From the NCBI GenBank assembly GCA_015055515.1, contig SVIC01000002.1, positions 1 through 64,000 of the forward strand: a stretch of DNA of 64,000 nt, in the 5' to 3' direction. Position 1 is the stretch's first letter, and the number at the start of each line of letters is the position of its first letter. The DNA comes from Clostridiales bacterium (lineage in GTDB: Bacteria > Bacillota > Clostridia > Christensenellales > UBA1242). A model generated the notes under the pieces. The model saw nothing but the letters and a program-made list of their open reading frames with translations, did not search any database and was not told the origin of the DNA. A program made the position numbers and the translations under genes. Positions 27,829-36,779 of the stretch are shown here, piece after piece.

Positions 27829-27858
27829 AATAAACACCTTGAAATAAAGGTGTTTATT
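27829..27858. terminator. bidirectional terminator
   Basis: AATAAACACCTT-GAAATA-AAGGTGTTTATT. Confidence 0.75.
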
Positions 27859-27868
27859 GTGAGTGCAA

Positions 27869-29770
27869 TTAATATAATTTTTTATTCATAGTTATAATTT
27901 TATATATTATAGGGCCAAGAACTAGGTTAAATGCTAGCACACATGGAACAATAAGTTTAGTATAGAAATATTCTATATTGGTTGCGTCTAAGCCTAGGAA
28001 TGAATTGATTGCATATGTAAGGGTGCATAATACCAAGAAACTAAGCACACCCAAAATTAAGGAATAGCCGAATTTGAATGTATTGAGTTTTCTCTTATTT
28101 GGATTAAAGAATATTGGTAATATTAGAATTAGGCTAATGGCTATAACTAGAACATATGCAAAAATAAATATTGTATTATCTGTGGTTGTAAATAGGGTGT
28201 TGCCTTTCAGTATTATTAGTAGTGATGTTAGTTCAACAAGCATTACAATAAGTAGGCTTATGCCTAGGAAGAATTTTGCTTTATTTGATTTGATGTAGCT
28301 TCTTTGATTAATATCAATATCGCTTATATCGTTCTTATATCTTACATGTGCATTATATTCTGAAATCTTGATATTATTATCGTTATCCTCTTCCAATACG
28401 CTTTCATCTTCATCTTCTTGTCTGTCATATTTGAAGTAATATGAATCATCTTCATCTTCTTCAAAATTAGCATATTGACTATCTACGAAAGATTGTTCGT
28501 TTGAATACTCAGAATTTTCTTCTTCTGCTAATTGGGGTTTAACCATTCTGCTATCTGCAATATTATCGAACTTTTCTAAGAATTTTTTATTTCTTTCTGC
28601 AATTTCTTCTTCTGTCATTGTATCGAATTGATCAATATTGTTGTGAGTTTCAGCTTTAGTAGTTGTCTTAGTTTTTGATCCTTTTCTCATGATCTCATCA
28701 AAATCAGAGGAATTGAACATATTTGATTGTTCTACGCTATTAATAGTTCTGTTATTGGTTTGTTGTATAGCATTAGTATTTATATATTTCTTAGTAATAC
28801 CATTCTCATCAACAAAATAAGTTGGCTGTGCTTCGTTAAATGTATATTGTGTTTGTCTGTTGCTATATTCATTAGGGGAGTGGTTGCCATAAAGAATGTT
28901 CATTGAGTTCTGCTTTTTCTGTTCGCGTTCATACAATGTTTCGTCTTGTACTATTCTATTATTTTCTATTGTAGATGCCTTAATAGAATTATATACATTG
29001 TTTATTTCTCTACTTAAGTTGTTCGTGTATTTAATAGTATCATTATTTGTAGTTTCTTGAATATATTTGTCGATTTCATTATCTTCGATATTATCTAATT
29101 CTTCTATACTTGTATATTCATTATCGCTATCGGTTTGTTCTTCTTCTATATACAAACTATCATCTTTTACATCGGGCTCTTCGATATCGTTCTCTTCGTA
29201 TTCTTCAGGTTCATAGTCTGGTATATCATCCATTATATCTTCTTGTGGTTCTTCTATCTCATCATCTGTTGTGTAAGCATCATCTTCATCTGCCAGTAAT
29301 GAGTTGATTCTATCATTTACATCGAAATTATAATTTGAATATGAATAGGAAGAGATATTATCATTATCATCTGTTTCGCTTGAATCAATGTTGTATTCTT
29401 CATTATCATCTACGTTATCAACTTCTTCTACGTTATTATTGAATTCATAATCATCATTTAGAAATTCATAACTACTACGCTTATTCAATACATTGGATTC
29501 ATAATATTTTCTTCCAGCATCTGTAAGTGTATAATAATGTCTTCTGCCACCAATCTCAGAATCAGCCCACGATGATGTTACATAACCCTTATTTTCGAAT
29601 CTAGTAAGACTGCTATAAAGGCTAGGTTGTTTTAATACTATTTTACCATCTGTCTTATTCTCTACTTCTTTTATAATCTCATAGCCATATTTACTGCCAG
29701 AGTAAAGGGTCTCCAATATAATATTGTTTACCGATCCTCTAGAAGCATTTCTTCTTGTTCTTTTTGCCAT
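27869..29770 (-). CDS. PadR-like wing-helix domain fused to a long acidic linker and a ~4-TM C-terminal domain
   Basis: N-terminus NNIILETLYSGSKYGYEIIKEVENKT...PSLYSSLTRFENKGYVTSSW...GGRRHYYTLTDAGRKYY is PadR-like; residues ~110-480 D/E/N rich; four hydrophobic helices at the end. Confidence 0.8.
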   Translation of the reverse strand: MAKRTRRNASRGSVNNIILETLYSGSKYGYEIIKEVENKTDGKIVLKQPSLYSSLTRFENKGYVTSSWADSEIGGRRHYYTLTDAGRKYYESNVLNKRSSYEFLNDDYEFNNNVEEVDNVDDNEEYNIDSSETDDNDNISSYSYSNYNFDVNDRINSLLADEDDAYTTDDEIEEPQEDIMDDIPDYEPEEYEENDIEEPDVKDDSLYIEEEQTDSDNEYTSIEELDNIEDNEIDKYIQETTNNDTIKYTNNLSREINNVYNSIKASTIENNRIVQDETLYEREQKKQNSMNILYGNHSPNEYSNRQTQYTFNEAQPTYFVDENGITKKYINTNAIQQTNNRTINSVEQSNMFNSSDFDEIMRKGSKTKTTTKAETHNNIDQFDTMTEEEIAERNKKFLEKFDNIADSRMVKPQLAEEENSEYSNEQSFVDSQYANFEEDEDDSYYFKYDRQEDEDESVLEEDNDNNIKISEYNAHVRYKNDISDIDINQRSYIKSNKAKFFLGISLLIVMLVELTSLLIILKGNTLFTTTDNTIFIFAYVLVIAISLILILPIFFNPNKRKLNTFKFGYSLILGVLSFLVLCTLTYAINSFLGLDATNIEYFYTKLIVPCVLAFNLVLGPIIYKIITMNKKLY

Positions 29771-29969
29771 TGTTTAATTTACTCCAAAATAAAATTGTTT
29801 ATTTGTCGCCAAAAAAAATATTTTGTATATTTTATCTAATTTATATAAGTATATAAAAAAATAATCGCGATAGTCAAATGAAATACTATGCAAACTATTT
29901 TTTTTATATTATAATACTATGCATAGAGTAAAATATGGCTTATTATGACAGAAAGAGGGGAGGTTAGTA

Positions 29970-30635
29970 ATGAGACCAGATTGTATAATTAGGACCAATA
30001 GACGCAGTATGTCTTTGTCGGTTAGCAAAGATGGAAAAGTCATTGTGCGAGCACCTAGAAAATTAGATATTAATAAAATATTTGAATTTGTGAACGAAAA
30101 AGAATCTTGGATTAATAAACACTTGAACGCAATCAAAAATACCTCTCTGGTCAATCATGATATAAAAGAATATAACGTATTTTTATTTCTTGGAAATAAA
30201 TATAAATTAAGACAGGTGGCCGGAATAAAACAGATTGAATTTTGTAGTAACGAAATTATTTATCCTACTAATTGGGATAAGGAAATTCTGATTGCTAAAA
30301 TGAAGAAAAAATATCGCCAGTTAGCCTCTTCAATACTAAATGATAGGATTGAGTATTTTGCAAAGTTAATGCAATTAGATTATAATACTTTTGCTGTAAG
30401 AGATTATAAGGCAAGGTGGGGATGTTGTTCTAAGAAATTAGATATTGTAATTAATTATAAGGCAATTATGTTGCCACATGTATTAATAGATTATATTCTT
30501 ATTCATGAGTTAAGTCATATTATTGAGTTTAATCATTCTTCATCTTTTTATAAGATAATAGAAAGTGTAATGCCTGACTGGAAAAAGAATAGGAAGAAAT
30601 TAAAGGATTATGATTTTCTTTTAGGATTGTTTTAG
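29970..30635 (+). CDS. YgjP-like (DUF45/M48-type) metal-dependent hydrolase
   Basis: RDYKARWGCCSKK.DIVINYKAIMLPHVLIDYILIHELSHIIEFNHSSSFYKII, HExxH motif. Confidence 0.9.
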   Translation: MRPDCIIRTNRRSMSLSVSKDGKVIVRAPRKLDINKIFEFVNEKESWINKHLNAIKNTSLVNHDIKEYNVFLFLGNKYKLRQVAGIKQIEFCSNEIIYPTNWDKEILIAKMKKKYRQLASSILNDRIEYFAKLMQLDYNTFAVRDYKARWGCCSKKLDIVINYKAIMLPHVLIDYILIHELSHIIEFNHSSSFYKIIESVMPDWKKNRKKLKDYDFLLGLF

Positions 30636-30856
30636 ATAAATAATTAATAACCAACTGTAATTATTTATTTTATATAATATAGGTACTATGCAAACTGTAC
30701 TGCACATATAACTATAACTTTTTATAAAAAAGCGAAACATTATGAAAATTTATTTTTTACTAAATAATATTAGGGTAATAGTACAGTATAAGGGTAATGG
30801 CTTAATATAGGACTATTTTATTAATTACTGATATAAAACAGTTAAAATAGATGCTT

Positions 30857-30882
30857 AAAAACTATTCGCAAAAGAATAGTTT
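30857..30882. repeat. perfect inverted repeat (hairpin) in intergenic region
   Basis: AAAACTATTC-GCAAAA-GAATAGTTTT. Confidence 0.85.
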
Positions 30883-31030
30883 TGCGAAATAATAGCGGGT
30901 TTTAGCCATAAATATGCATAAGATCATAATATTATATAAAATTATTAATGCAAAAACTGCAACTTTGGCTATTTATGGTCGCTTTTGCGTAATATGCAAA
31001 GAGTTTGAATAGTACAAAAAATGCATAATA

Positions 31031-31966
31031 CTATGCATTTAATTTGTTAAAATATTTTTCCAAAGTCTTAATAATATCTCTGGCATCGTATAATGTGAAT
31101 TTACTATTATATGATAAAAAAGCCAGCGAATCATTATCTAACATTTTATAATCTTGTAATGGAAAATTTCTCATATAATTAATTATATTACGTAATGAAA
31201 TTATGTTGAATTTTTCTTTATATAATGAATCTGGTATATTATATAACATTGTTTCAATAAGATCAAAATTTACATAATTTATTTTTTTCTCAACTTTAAT
31301 TATATTTTTTATAGTTAATATATAGTCAATGAAATTATTATGAGTCTTAAGGTTTTTATAAGCGAAATTGTTTAATCCTGTATTTATATATCTAATACTC
31401 CCCTCTTCATAATTTTTTGCATAGTACTTAATTGCATAGTTTCCTTCTAAGTCTCTTATTGTTTGAGAAATAATTATTTTGAAATTGTATATAACATTCT
31501 CATTTACTGGATTAATATTTTTAATGTCTTTTTCTTTTTTTGATTTTTTTGTATTTTCAGTAATAGTATAGTTATTAATATCTGTTGCCAAATATCTATA
31601 ATTAATTGCATATTTTGATTGCCATAATAATGTTGTATTTTTAGATTTTTGAACAAGTAGATTAAATATATCATTTTTAATTTCATCTAAATGTATTTTA
31701 TTGGTCTCTTTTTTAGATATTGCAACCAAATTTTCTGTGTTCTTTAATGTAACATATAATACATTTGGACCTTCATTGTCAATATTTGTTCCAAGGCTGT
31801 ATTCATCATAATAGTTCGCATATATATTTTCATGCACAGACAGACTAGGAAATTTGTTTTGAAAATATTCATCAAATACTTCTATTACAATATTTTTGAA
31901 TTGATTTCTTATATTTACAATGTCTGTGTTATCAATATGAGAGTGCTCTATAATATTAATATTCAT
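31031..31966 (-). CDS. hypothetical protein; weak resemblance to a degenerate nucleotidyltransferase-superfamily protein
   Basis: Long ORF with independent terminator-like repeat at its 3' end; YANYYDEYSLGTNIDNEGPNVLYV resembles an NTase GS...DxD loop lacking the Asp residues; FDLIETMLYNIPDSLY and YDARDIIKTLEKYF resemble C-terminal NTase helices. Confidence 0.4.
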   Translation of the reverse strand: MNINIIEHSHIDNTDIVNIRNQFKNIVIEVFDEYFQNKFPSLSVHENIYANYYDEYSLGTNIDNEGPNVLYVTLKNTENLVAISKKETNKIHLDEIKNDIFNLLVQKSKNTTLLWQSKYAINYRYLATDINNYTITENTKKSKKEKDIKNINPVNENVIYNFKIIISQTIRDLEGNYAIKYYAKNYEEGSIRYINTGLNNFAYKNLKTHNNFIDYILTIKNIIKVEKKINYVNFDLIETMLYNIPDSLYKEKFNIISLRNIINYMRNFPLQDYKMLDNDSLAFLSYNSKFTLYDARDIIKTLEKYFNKLNA

Positions 31967-32086
31967 ATGATCCCCTGCTGATTTCTTTACTTTTTTTAGA
32001 AAATATTATATATTAATTATAATCTTAGTATAGCAAATATTTTGCAAAAGTAAAACAACATAAAAGCATAATTTGAGAAGTGAAAA

Positions 32087-33133
32087 GTGGAAAATTATTT
32101 TATTGAGCGTGATTTTAATAATTTAGATAAAATAGACAAATTATTGGAGGGTATGCCACCCTTCTGTCTTGAATTTTTACGTGGAATAGAACAACGCACA
32201 TCTGTTCTGACTAGATTGGGATATTTAAGAGACTTGAAAATGTTTTTTGAGTATTTAATTAATAATACGAAAGAGTTTTGTGGCAAAAGATTATCTGAAC
32301 TTACAATTAGTGATCTAAATAATGTTACGCAGACACATATTGAGATGTTTCTATCTTATCTTAGAATGTATAAGAATAAGAATTCTTATGTTAAGAATGG
32401 AGAATGCTCAGTTTCACGAAAATTAAGTAGCATTAGAAGTTTGTTAAAGTATTTTTATAAGAAGAATTCTATAGATAATAATGTAGCATCAAAAGTAGAT
32501 ACACCTAAATTACATGAAAAGCCTATTACAAGGCTAGAAGTAGATGAAGTTGTAAAGATATTGAATTTATCAGAAGATGGATATAGCCTTACTCAAATGC
32601 AACAAGGATTCCATAAACACACAAAAGAGCGAGATTATGCAATATTATCTCTATTCTTAGGTACAGGTATACGTATATCGGAGTGTGTAGGACTGAATGT
32701 TGAAGATATTGATTTTACGCAAAATGCTTTTAATATAACTAGAAAAGGCGGAAGCAAGGTAACACTATATTTTAATAATGAAGTCGCTGATGCCCTATTG
32801 CAATATTTAGATGTGCGTAGTAAGATTAAAAATCTTCCTGAAGGCGAAAATGCGTTATTTTTAAGTTTACAAAATAAAAGAATTAATGTTCGAACTGTGC
32901 AAATATTAGTAAAAAAATATGCGCAAATAATAAATCCATTAAAGAAAATTACACCACATAAGTTGCGTAGTACCTTTGGTACTAATCTGTATAGAGAAAC
33001 AAATGATATATATGTAGTTGCATCGGTACTAGGTCATAAAGATATAAATGTTACTAGAAAACATTATGCCGCTATCACTGATGATATTAAGAGAGATGCT
33101 TTGACAAGAAATGTTAAATTGAGAGAAGATTAA
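32087..33133 (+). CDS. XerC/XerD-like tyrosine recombinase
   Basis: Catalytic R (GTGIRISECVGL), K (RKGGSKV), HKLR, GHKDINVTRKHY all present; GTG start. Confidence 0.92.
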   Translation: MENYFIERDFNNLDKIDKLLEGMPPFCLEFLRGIEQRTSVLTRLGYLRDLKMFFEYLINNTKEFCGKRLSELTISDLNNVTQTHIEMFLSYLRMYKNKNSYVKNGECSVSRKLSSIRSLLKYFYKKNSIDNNVASKVDTPKLHEKPITRLEVDEVVKILNLSEDGYSLTQMQQGFHKHTKERDYAILSLFLGTGIRISECVGLNVEDIDFTQNAFNITRKGGSKVTLYFNNEVADALLQYLDVRSKIKNLPEGENALFLSLQNKRINVRTVQILVKKYAQIINPLKKITPHKLRSTFGTNLYRETNDIYVVASVLGHKDINVTRKHYAAITDDIKRDALTRNVKLRED

Positions 33134-33150
33134 AAATCATAAAAAATTTA

Positions 33151-33188
33151 GAACAAATGTTTGACATATGATTTGCTATGTGGTATAT
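33151..33188 (+). promoter_or_regulatory. lexA promoter with overlapping LexA (SOS/Cheo-like) box
   Basis: GAACAAATGTTT overlapping TTGACA - 17 bp - TATATT. Confidence 0.75.
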
Positions 33189-33219
33189 TATTAATACAAT
33201 TAAATATTCGAGGAAAATT

Positions 33220-33828
33220 ATGAAGCAAAATAAAGAAGAACAATTGTTGCGTTTTATAAAAGACTATATTAAAGATAATTGTTATCCCCCTACTGTAAGA
33301 GAAATGTGCCACGCAATTAAAGTAAGTAGTACTAGTACAATATCTTATTATTTAGATAAGTTAGAGAAAAGTAACGCAATAAAGAAAAATCCAAATAAGA
33401 ATCGTGCATTAGAAGTTGTTGAAGAAGAATTAACTCCAGTAAAAACATCTGATGATATGATAGCAATACCTGTATTAGGAACTATAGCTGCAGGTGCACC
33501 AATATTAGCAGTAGAGAATTGTGAAGAATATTTCTATACATCCCCTAATATGTTCCGTGGAGAAGGATTATTTATGTTAAATATTCATGGAGATAGTATG
33601 ATAAACGCTGGTATTCTAGATGGTGACCAAGTCGTGATTAGACAGCAATCTACGGCAAGTAATGGTGAGATTGTAGCTGCGATGATCGATGGTAGTGCTA
33701 CTCTTAAAAGGTTTTATAAAGAGAACGGAAGATATAGATTACAGCCCGAAAATGATACAATGGAGCCTATTTATGCCGATAATGTAGAAGTTATAGGAAA
33801 GTTGGTTGGATTGGTTAGAAAGTTCTAA
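33220..33828 (+). CDS. lexA: LexA repressor
   Basis: MKQNKEEQLLRFIKDYIKDNCYPPTVREMCHAIKVSSTSTISYYLDKLE; cleavage AAGAP, GDSMI catalytic Ser; start moved from 33178 to 33220 because the upstream ATG lies inside the promoter. Confidence 0.96.
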   Translation: MKQNKEEQLLRFIKDYIKDNCYPPTVREMCHAIKVSSTSTISYYLDKLEKSNAIKKNPNKNRALEVVEEELTPVKTSDDMIAIPVLGTIAAGAPILAVENCEEYFYTSPNMFRGEGLFMLNIHGDSMINAGILDGDQVVIRQQSTASNGEIVAAMIDGSATLKRFYKENGRYRLQPENDTMEPIYADNVEVIGKLVGLVRKF

Positions 33829-33829
33829 A

Positions 33830-33860
33830 AAAAAGTGAAATGATTATCATTTCACTTTTT
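33830..33860. terminator. bidirectional terminator between lexA and rny
   Basis: AAAAAGTGAAATGA-TTA-TCATTTCACTTTTT. Confidence 0.85.
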
Positions 33861-35457
33861 ATTTTGCATAGTCAACGCTTCTGGTTTCTCTTATTACATT
33901 TACTTTGATTTGACCTGGATATTCCATTTCTTTTTCTACTTTTCTAGCAATATCTTTTGCAAGGAATACAGCTTCTTCATCGTTAATCATTTCTGGCTTA
34001 ACAATTATTCTGATTTCACGACCAGCTTGAATTGCAAAACTCTTCTCAACGCCTTTGAAATTATTAGCAATTTCTTCTAATTGTTGCAATCTCTTAATAT
34101 ATGATTCAAGAGACTCTCTTCTTGCACCAGGCCTTGAACTGCTAATAGCATCTGCGGTTTGAACAATAATTGCTTCTAATGATTCATATTCTACACCACC
34201 ATGATGTGCTGCAATACAATGGATAACTTCTTTAGATTCTTTGAATTTAGTTGCTAGATCAACACCAATGCTAATGTGTGTGCCTTCTACTTCATGATCC
34301 ACCGCTTTACCGATATCATGTAATAGACCGCCCCTTCTACATATCTTTTCATTAGCTCCTACTTCTACAGCTATTAAACCTGCAAGATATGATACTTCCA
34401 ATGAATGTTTTAAGCAATTTTGACCATAACTAGTACGGTATTTCAACCTTCCTAATATCTTCACAAGTTCAGGATGTAGACCATGGATTCCTGCATCGAA
34501 TACAGCGGCTTCACCTTCCTCTTTGATAGTATTCTCAATATCCCTAGTTACCTTCTCTACCATTTCTTCTATTCTAGCAGGATGAATTCTACCATCCAGT
34601 ATCAATTTTTCCAATGATAGTCTAGCAATTTCTCTTCTTACAGGATCGAAGCAACTAATTACCACTGCCTCTGGTGTATCATCTATAATCAAGTCTACGC
34701 CAGTAGCATTCTCCAATGCTCTAATATTTCTACCTTCTCTACCAATAATTCTACCTTTTAATTCTTCATTAGGTAAATCTACAGATGTAACAGTTGCTTC
34801 ACTAGTATGATCAACTGCTGTTTTTTGTATAGCAAGAGTAACTATTTCTTTTGCTTTCTTCATAGCATCTTCTTTAGCGTTACTTTCTATATTTCTAATT
34901 AATATAGCAGCATCTTTCTTTGCTTCTTGCTCAAATCTGTTAATTAACTCTTGCTTTGCTTCTTCTTTAGAAAGTTTTGCAACACGCTCAAGTTCTTGAG
35001 TCATTTTCTTGGTTATTTCATCTTGTTCAACAGCTTTTTTAACTAATGACTCTTCTTTTATTTTTAACTCTTCTTTAATTTTTTCTATATTTTCTAATTT
35101 CTTGTCTATTGATTCTTCCTTGCTGTTTAGGAAATCCTCTCTAGCAATCAATCTGTTTTCAGTCTTTTGGACTTCAGATCTTCTTTCTTTTATTTCTTCG
35201 TCACATTCTGCTTTTAATTTGTGTACTTCCTCTTTCGCTTCTAAGATTATCTCTTTTTTCATATTGTTTGCATCAGATTCTGCTAATTTAATAATCTCGT
35301 CTGCTTTTTGTTTATTCTTAGAGAATGAACCTTTTGATACATTTTTCAAAATGAAATATGTAGCAGGTATTGCAACTGCACAAGTAATCACAACAGATAT
35401 TATTGCAGTTGTAAAACTAAACGCAGATAACGAAAATATTTGCGCAATATTTTGCAT
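33859..35457 (-). CDS. rny: ribonuclease Y
   Basis: N-terminal TM, coiled coil, KH ([15 protein letters not shown]) and HD ([10 protein letters not shown]...[12 protein letters not shown]) domains. Confidence 0.97.
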   Translation of the reverse strand: MQNIAQIFSLSAFSFTTAIISVVITCAVAIPATYFILKNVSKGSFSKNKQKADEIIKLAESDANNMKKEIILEAKEEVHKLKAECDEEIKERRSEVQKTENRLIAREDFLNSKEESIDKKLENIEKIKEELKIKEESLVKKAVEQDEITKKMTQELERVAKLSKEEAKQELINRFEQEAKKDAAILIRNIESNAKEDAMKKAKEIVTLAIQKTAVDHTSEATVTSVDLPNEELKGRIIGREGRNIRALENATGVDLIIDDTPEAVVISCFDPVRREIARLSLEKLILDGRIHPARIEEMVEKVTRDIENTIKEEGEAAVFDAGIHGLHPELVKILGRLKYRTSYGQNCLKHSLEVSYLAGLIAVEVGANEKICRRGGLLHDIGKAVDHEVEGTHISIGVDLATKFKESKEVIHCIAAHHGGVEYESLEAIIVQTADAISSSRPGARRESLESYIKRLQQLEEIANNFKGVEKSFAIQAGREIRIIVKPEMINDEEAVFLAKDIARKVEKEMEYPGQIKVNVIRETRSVDYAK

Positions 35458-35556
35458 GTTATCTCCTTTTAATTATAAAAATATATTTCAATAATCATAA
35501 TTTAATAAATTTTTTGCAGTGTTAAGAAACACTACTTATAATTGTAATATGAGATT

Positions 35557-35603
35557 AAAAAAAAGTCAAACATTTCTATATAATATACAGAATTGTTTGA
35601 CTT
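35557..35603 (-). terminator. terminator after thiI
   Basis: Minus strand AAGTCAAACA...TGTTTGACTTTTTTTT. Confidence 0.75.
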
Positions 35604-35609
35604 ATGATA

Positions 35610-36773
35610 TTACAAGTTCTTTGTTTCGACAATTTCTATAGTTGCAATTGCTTCATTTACTAACTTCTCTATATCAAGCCTAGATTCTTCTTTTTCTACT
35701 TTTTCTAATTTTGGTTTTATTATAGGATACTTTGGAAGAAATACTGTACAACAATCTTCATAAGGAAGTATAGATGTTTCGAAGAAATTTCTCTCTTTTG
35801 ATATTGTTGTAATTTCCTCCTTATCCATTGCAATTAATGGCCTTAGAATAGGAACTACATCTGATACAATGTTAGTAGAAGTTATGCTTTCAATAGTTTG
35901 GCTGGCAACTTGTCCAAGACTTTCACCCGTAATTATTGCCTTTAAGTTATTTTCATTTGCTATTCTTTCAGCTATCCTTACCATAATTCTACGCATAATA
36001 GTAATCATGTATTCTGGCTTACAATGTTTATGAATTGCCTCTTGCACTTTTGTAAAAGAGCAAATATATAATTTAATATTTCCAGTATATTCACTTAATA
36101 ACTGCGCTAGTTTTATAACCTTTTCTTTTGCCATTTCACTAGTATAAGGAATAGATTGGAAATGCAAAGCACTTATTGACATACCCCTCTTTGCCATCAT
36201 ATACCCTGCTACTGGAGAATCTATTCCCCCAGAAAGTAGTAATAACCCACCGCTACTAGTTCCCACAGGCATACCACCAACACCATTTATAGTGTCGTAG
36301 AATACAAAAGTTCTGTTCTGTTCTCTTATATCTACATTTACTTCTATGTCATAGTTGTGTAAATCAACCTTAATATTTGGATTGTTATTTAATATAATTT
36401 CACCCAATCTTTTAGAAAATTCTGTAGAATTGATTGGAAAGTTCTTGTCCGCCCTTTTTACTGTAACTCTGAAAGAATTATTATTCAATCTGATGGTACT
36501 TATATAATCTTCTATATTCTCTATGCTTGTCTCAAAATATGTGGCTGGACTTACTGAATGAACACCAAATACATTTTTAACGTTATTTAATAGTTTCTTT
36601 TCATGTTTCTTGTCATAATTAGTTATTAATATTCGTCCACTAATTTTTTGAATATTGCAAGGAAATTGTTTGGTATTTTCAATTATATTATTTAATAGAG
36701 ATTTTTCAAAATAACTCTTGTTTTTTCCTTTTAGAAATATTTCACTATATCTAACTAATATTGCATTTTGCAT
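35610..36773 (-). CDS. thiI: tRNA 4-thiouridine synthase ThiI
   Basis: LLLLSGGIDSPVAGYMMAKRGM PP-loop, ITGESLGQVASQT, THUMP N-terminus. Confidence 0.96.
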   Translation of the reverse strand: MQNAILVRYSEIFLKGKNKSYFEKSLLNNIIENTKQFPCNIQKISGRILITNYDKKHEKKLLNNVKNVFGVHSVSPATYFETSIENIEDYISTIRLNNNSFRVTVKRADKNFPINSTEFSKRLGEIILNNNPNIKVDLHNYDIEVNVDIREQNRTFVFYDTINGVGGMPVGTSSGGLLLLSGGIDSPVAGYMMAKRGMSISALHFQSIPYTSEMAKEKVIKLAQLLSEYTGNIKLYICSFTKVQEAIHKHCKPEYMITIMRRIMVRIAERIANENNLKAIITGESLGQVASQTIESITSTNIVSDVVPILRPLIAMDKEEITTISKERNFFETSILPYEDCCTVFLPKYPIIKPKLEKVEKEESRLDIEKLVNEAIATIEIVETKNL

Positions 36774-36779
36774 ATCTTT

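Noticed and set aside
30742-30810. 22-aa ORF MKIYFLLNNIRVIVQYKGNGLI in the intergenic gap
   Set aside because: No RBS and length consistent with chance in AT-rich DNA.
31031-31966. Calling the orphan gene a CBASS/CD-NTase defence system
   Set aside because: Catalytic residues appear absent and there is no effector, Cap or transmembrane partner gene next to it; resemblance is by eye only.
29884-33133. Complete integrated mobile element bounded by ACTATGCA repeats and carrying the XerC-like gene
   Set aside because: No att-like repeats at consistent boundaries, no tRNA target adjacent, no mobilisation or phage genes; the core motif also occurs by chance in coding sequence.
35009-35494. 161-aa plus-strand ORF opposite rny
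   Set aside because: Ser/Phe/Ile-rich shadow of the Lys/Glu-rich coiled coil of RNase Y.
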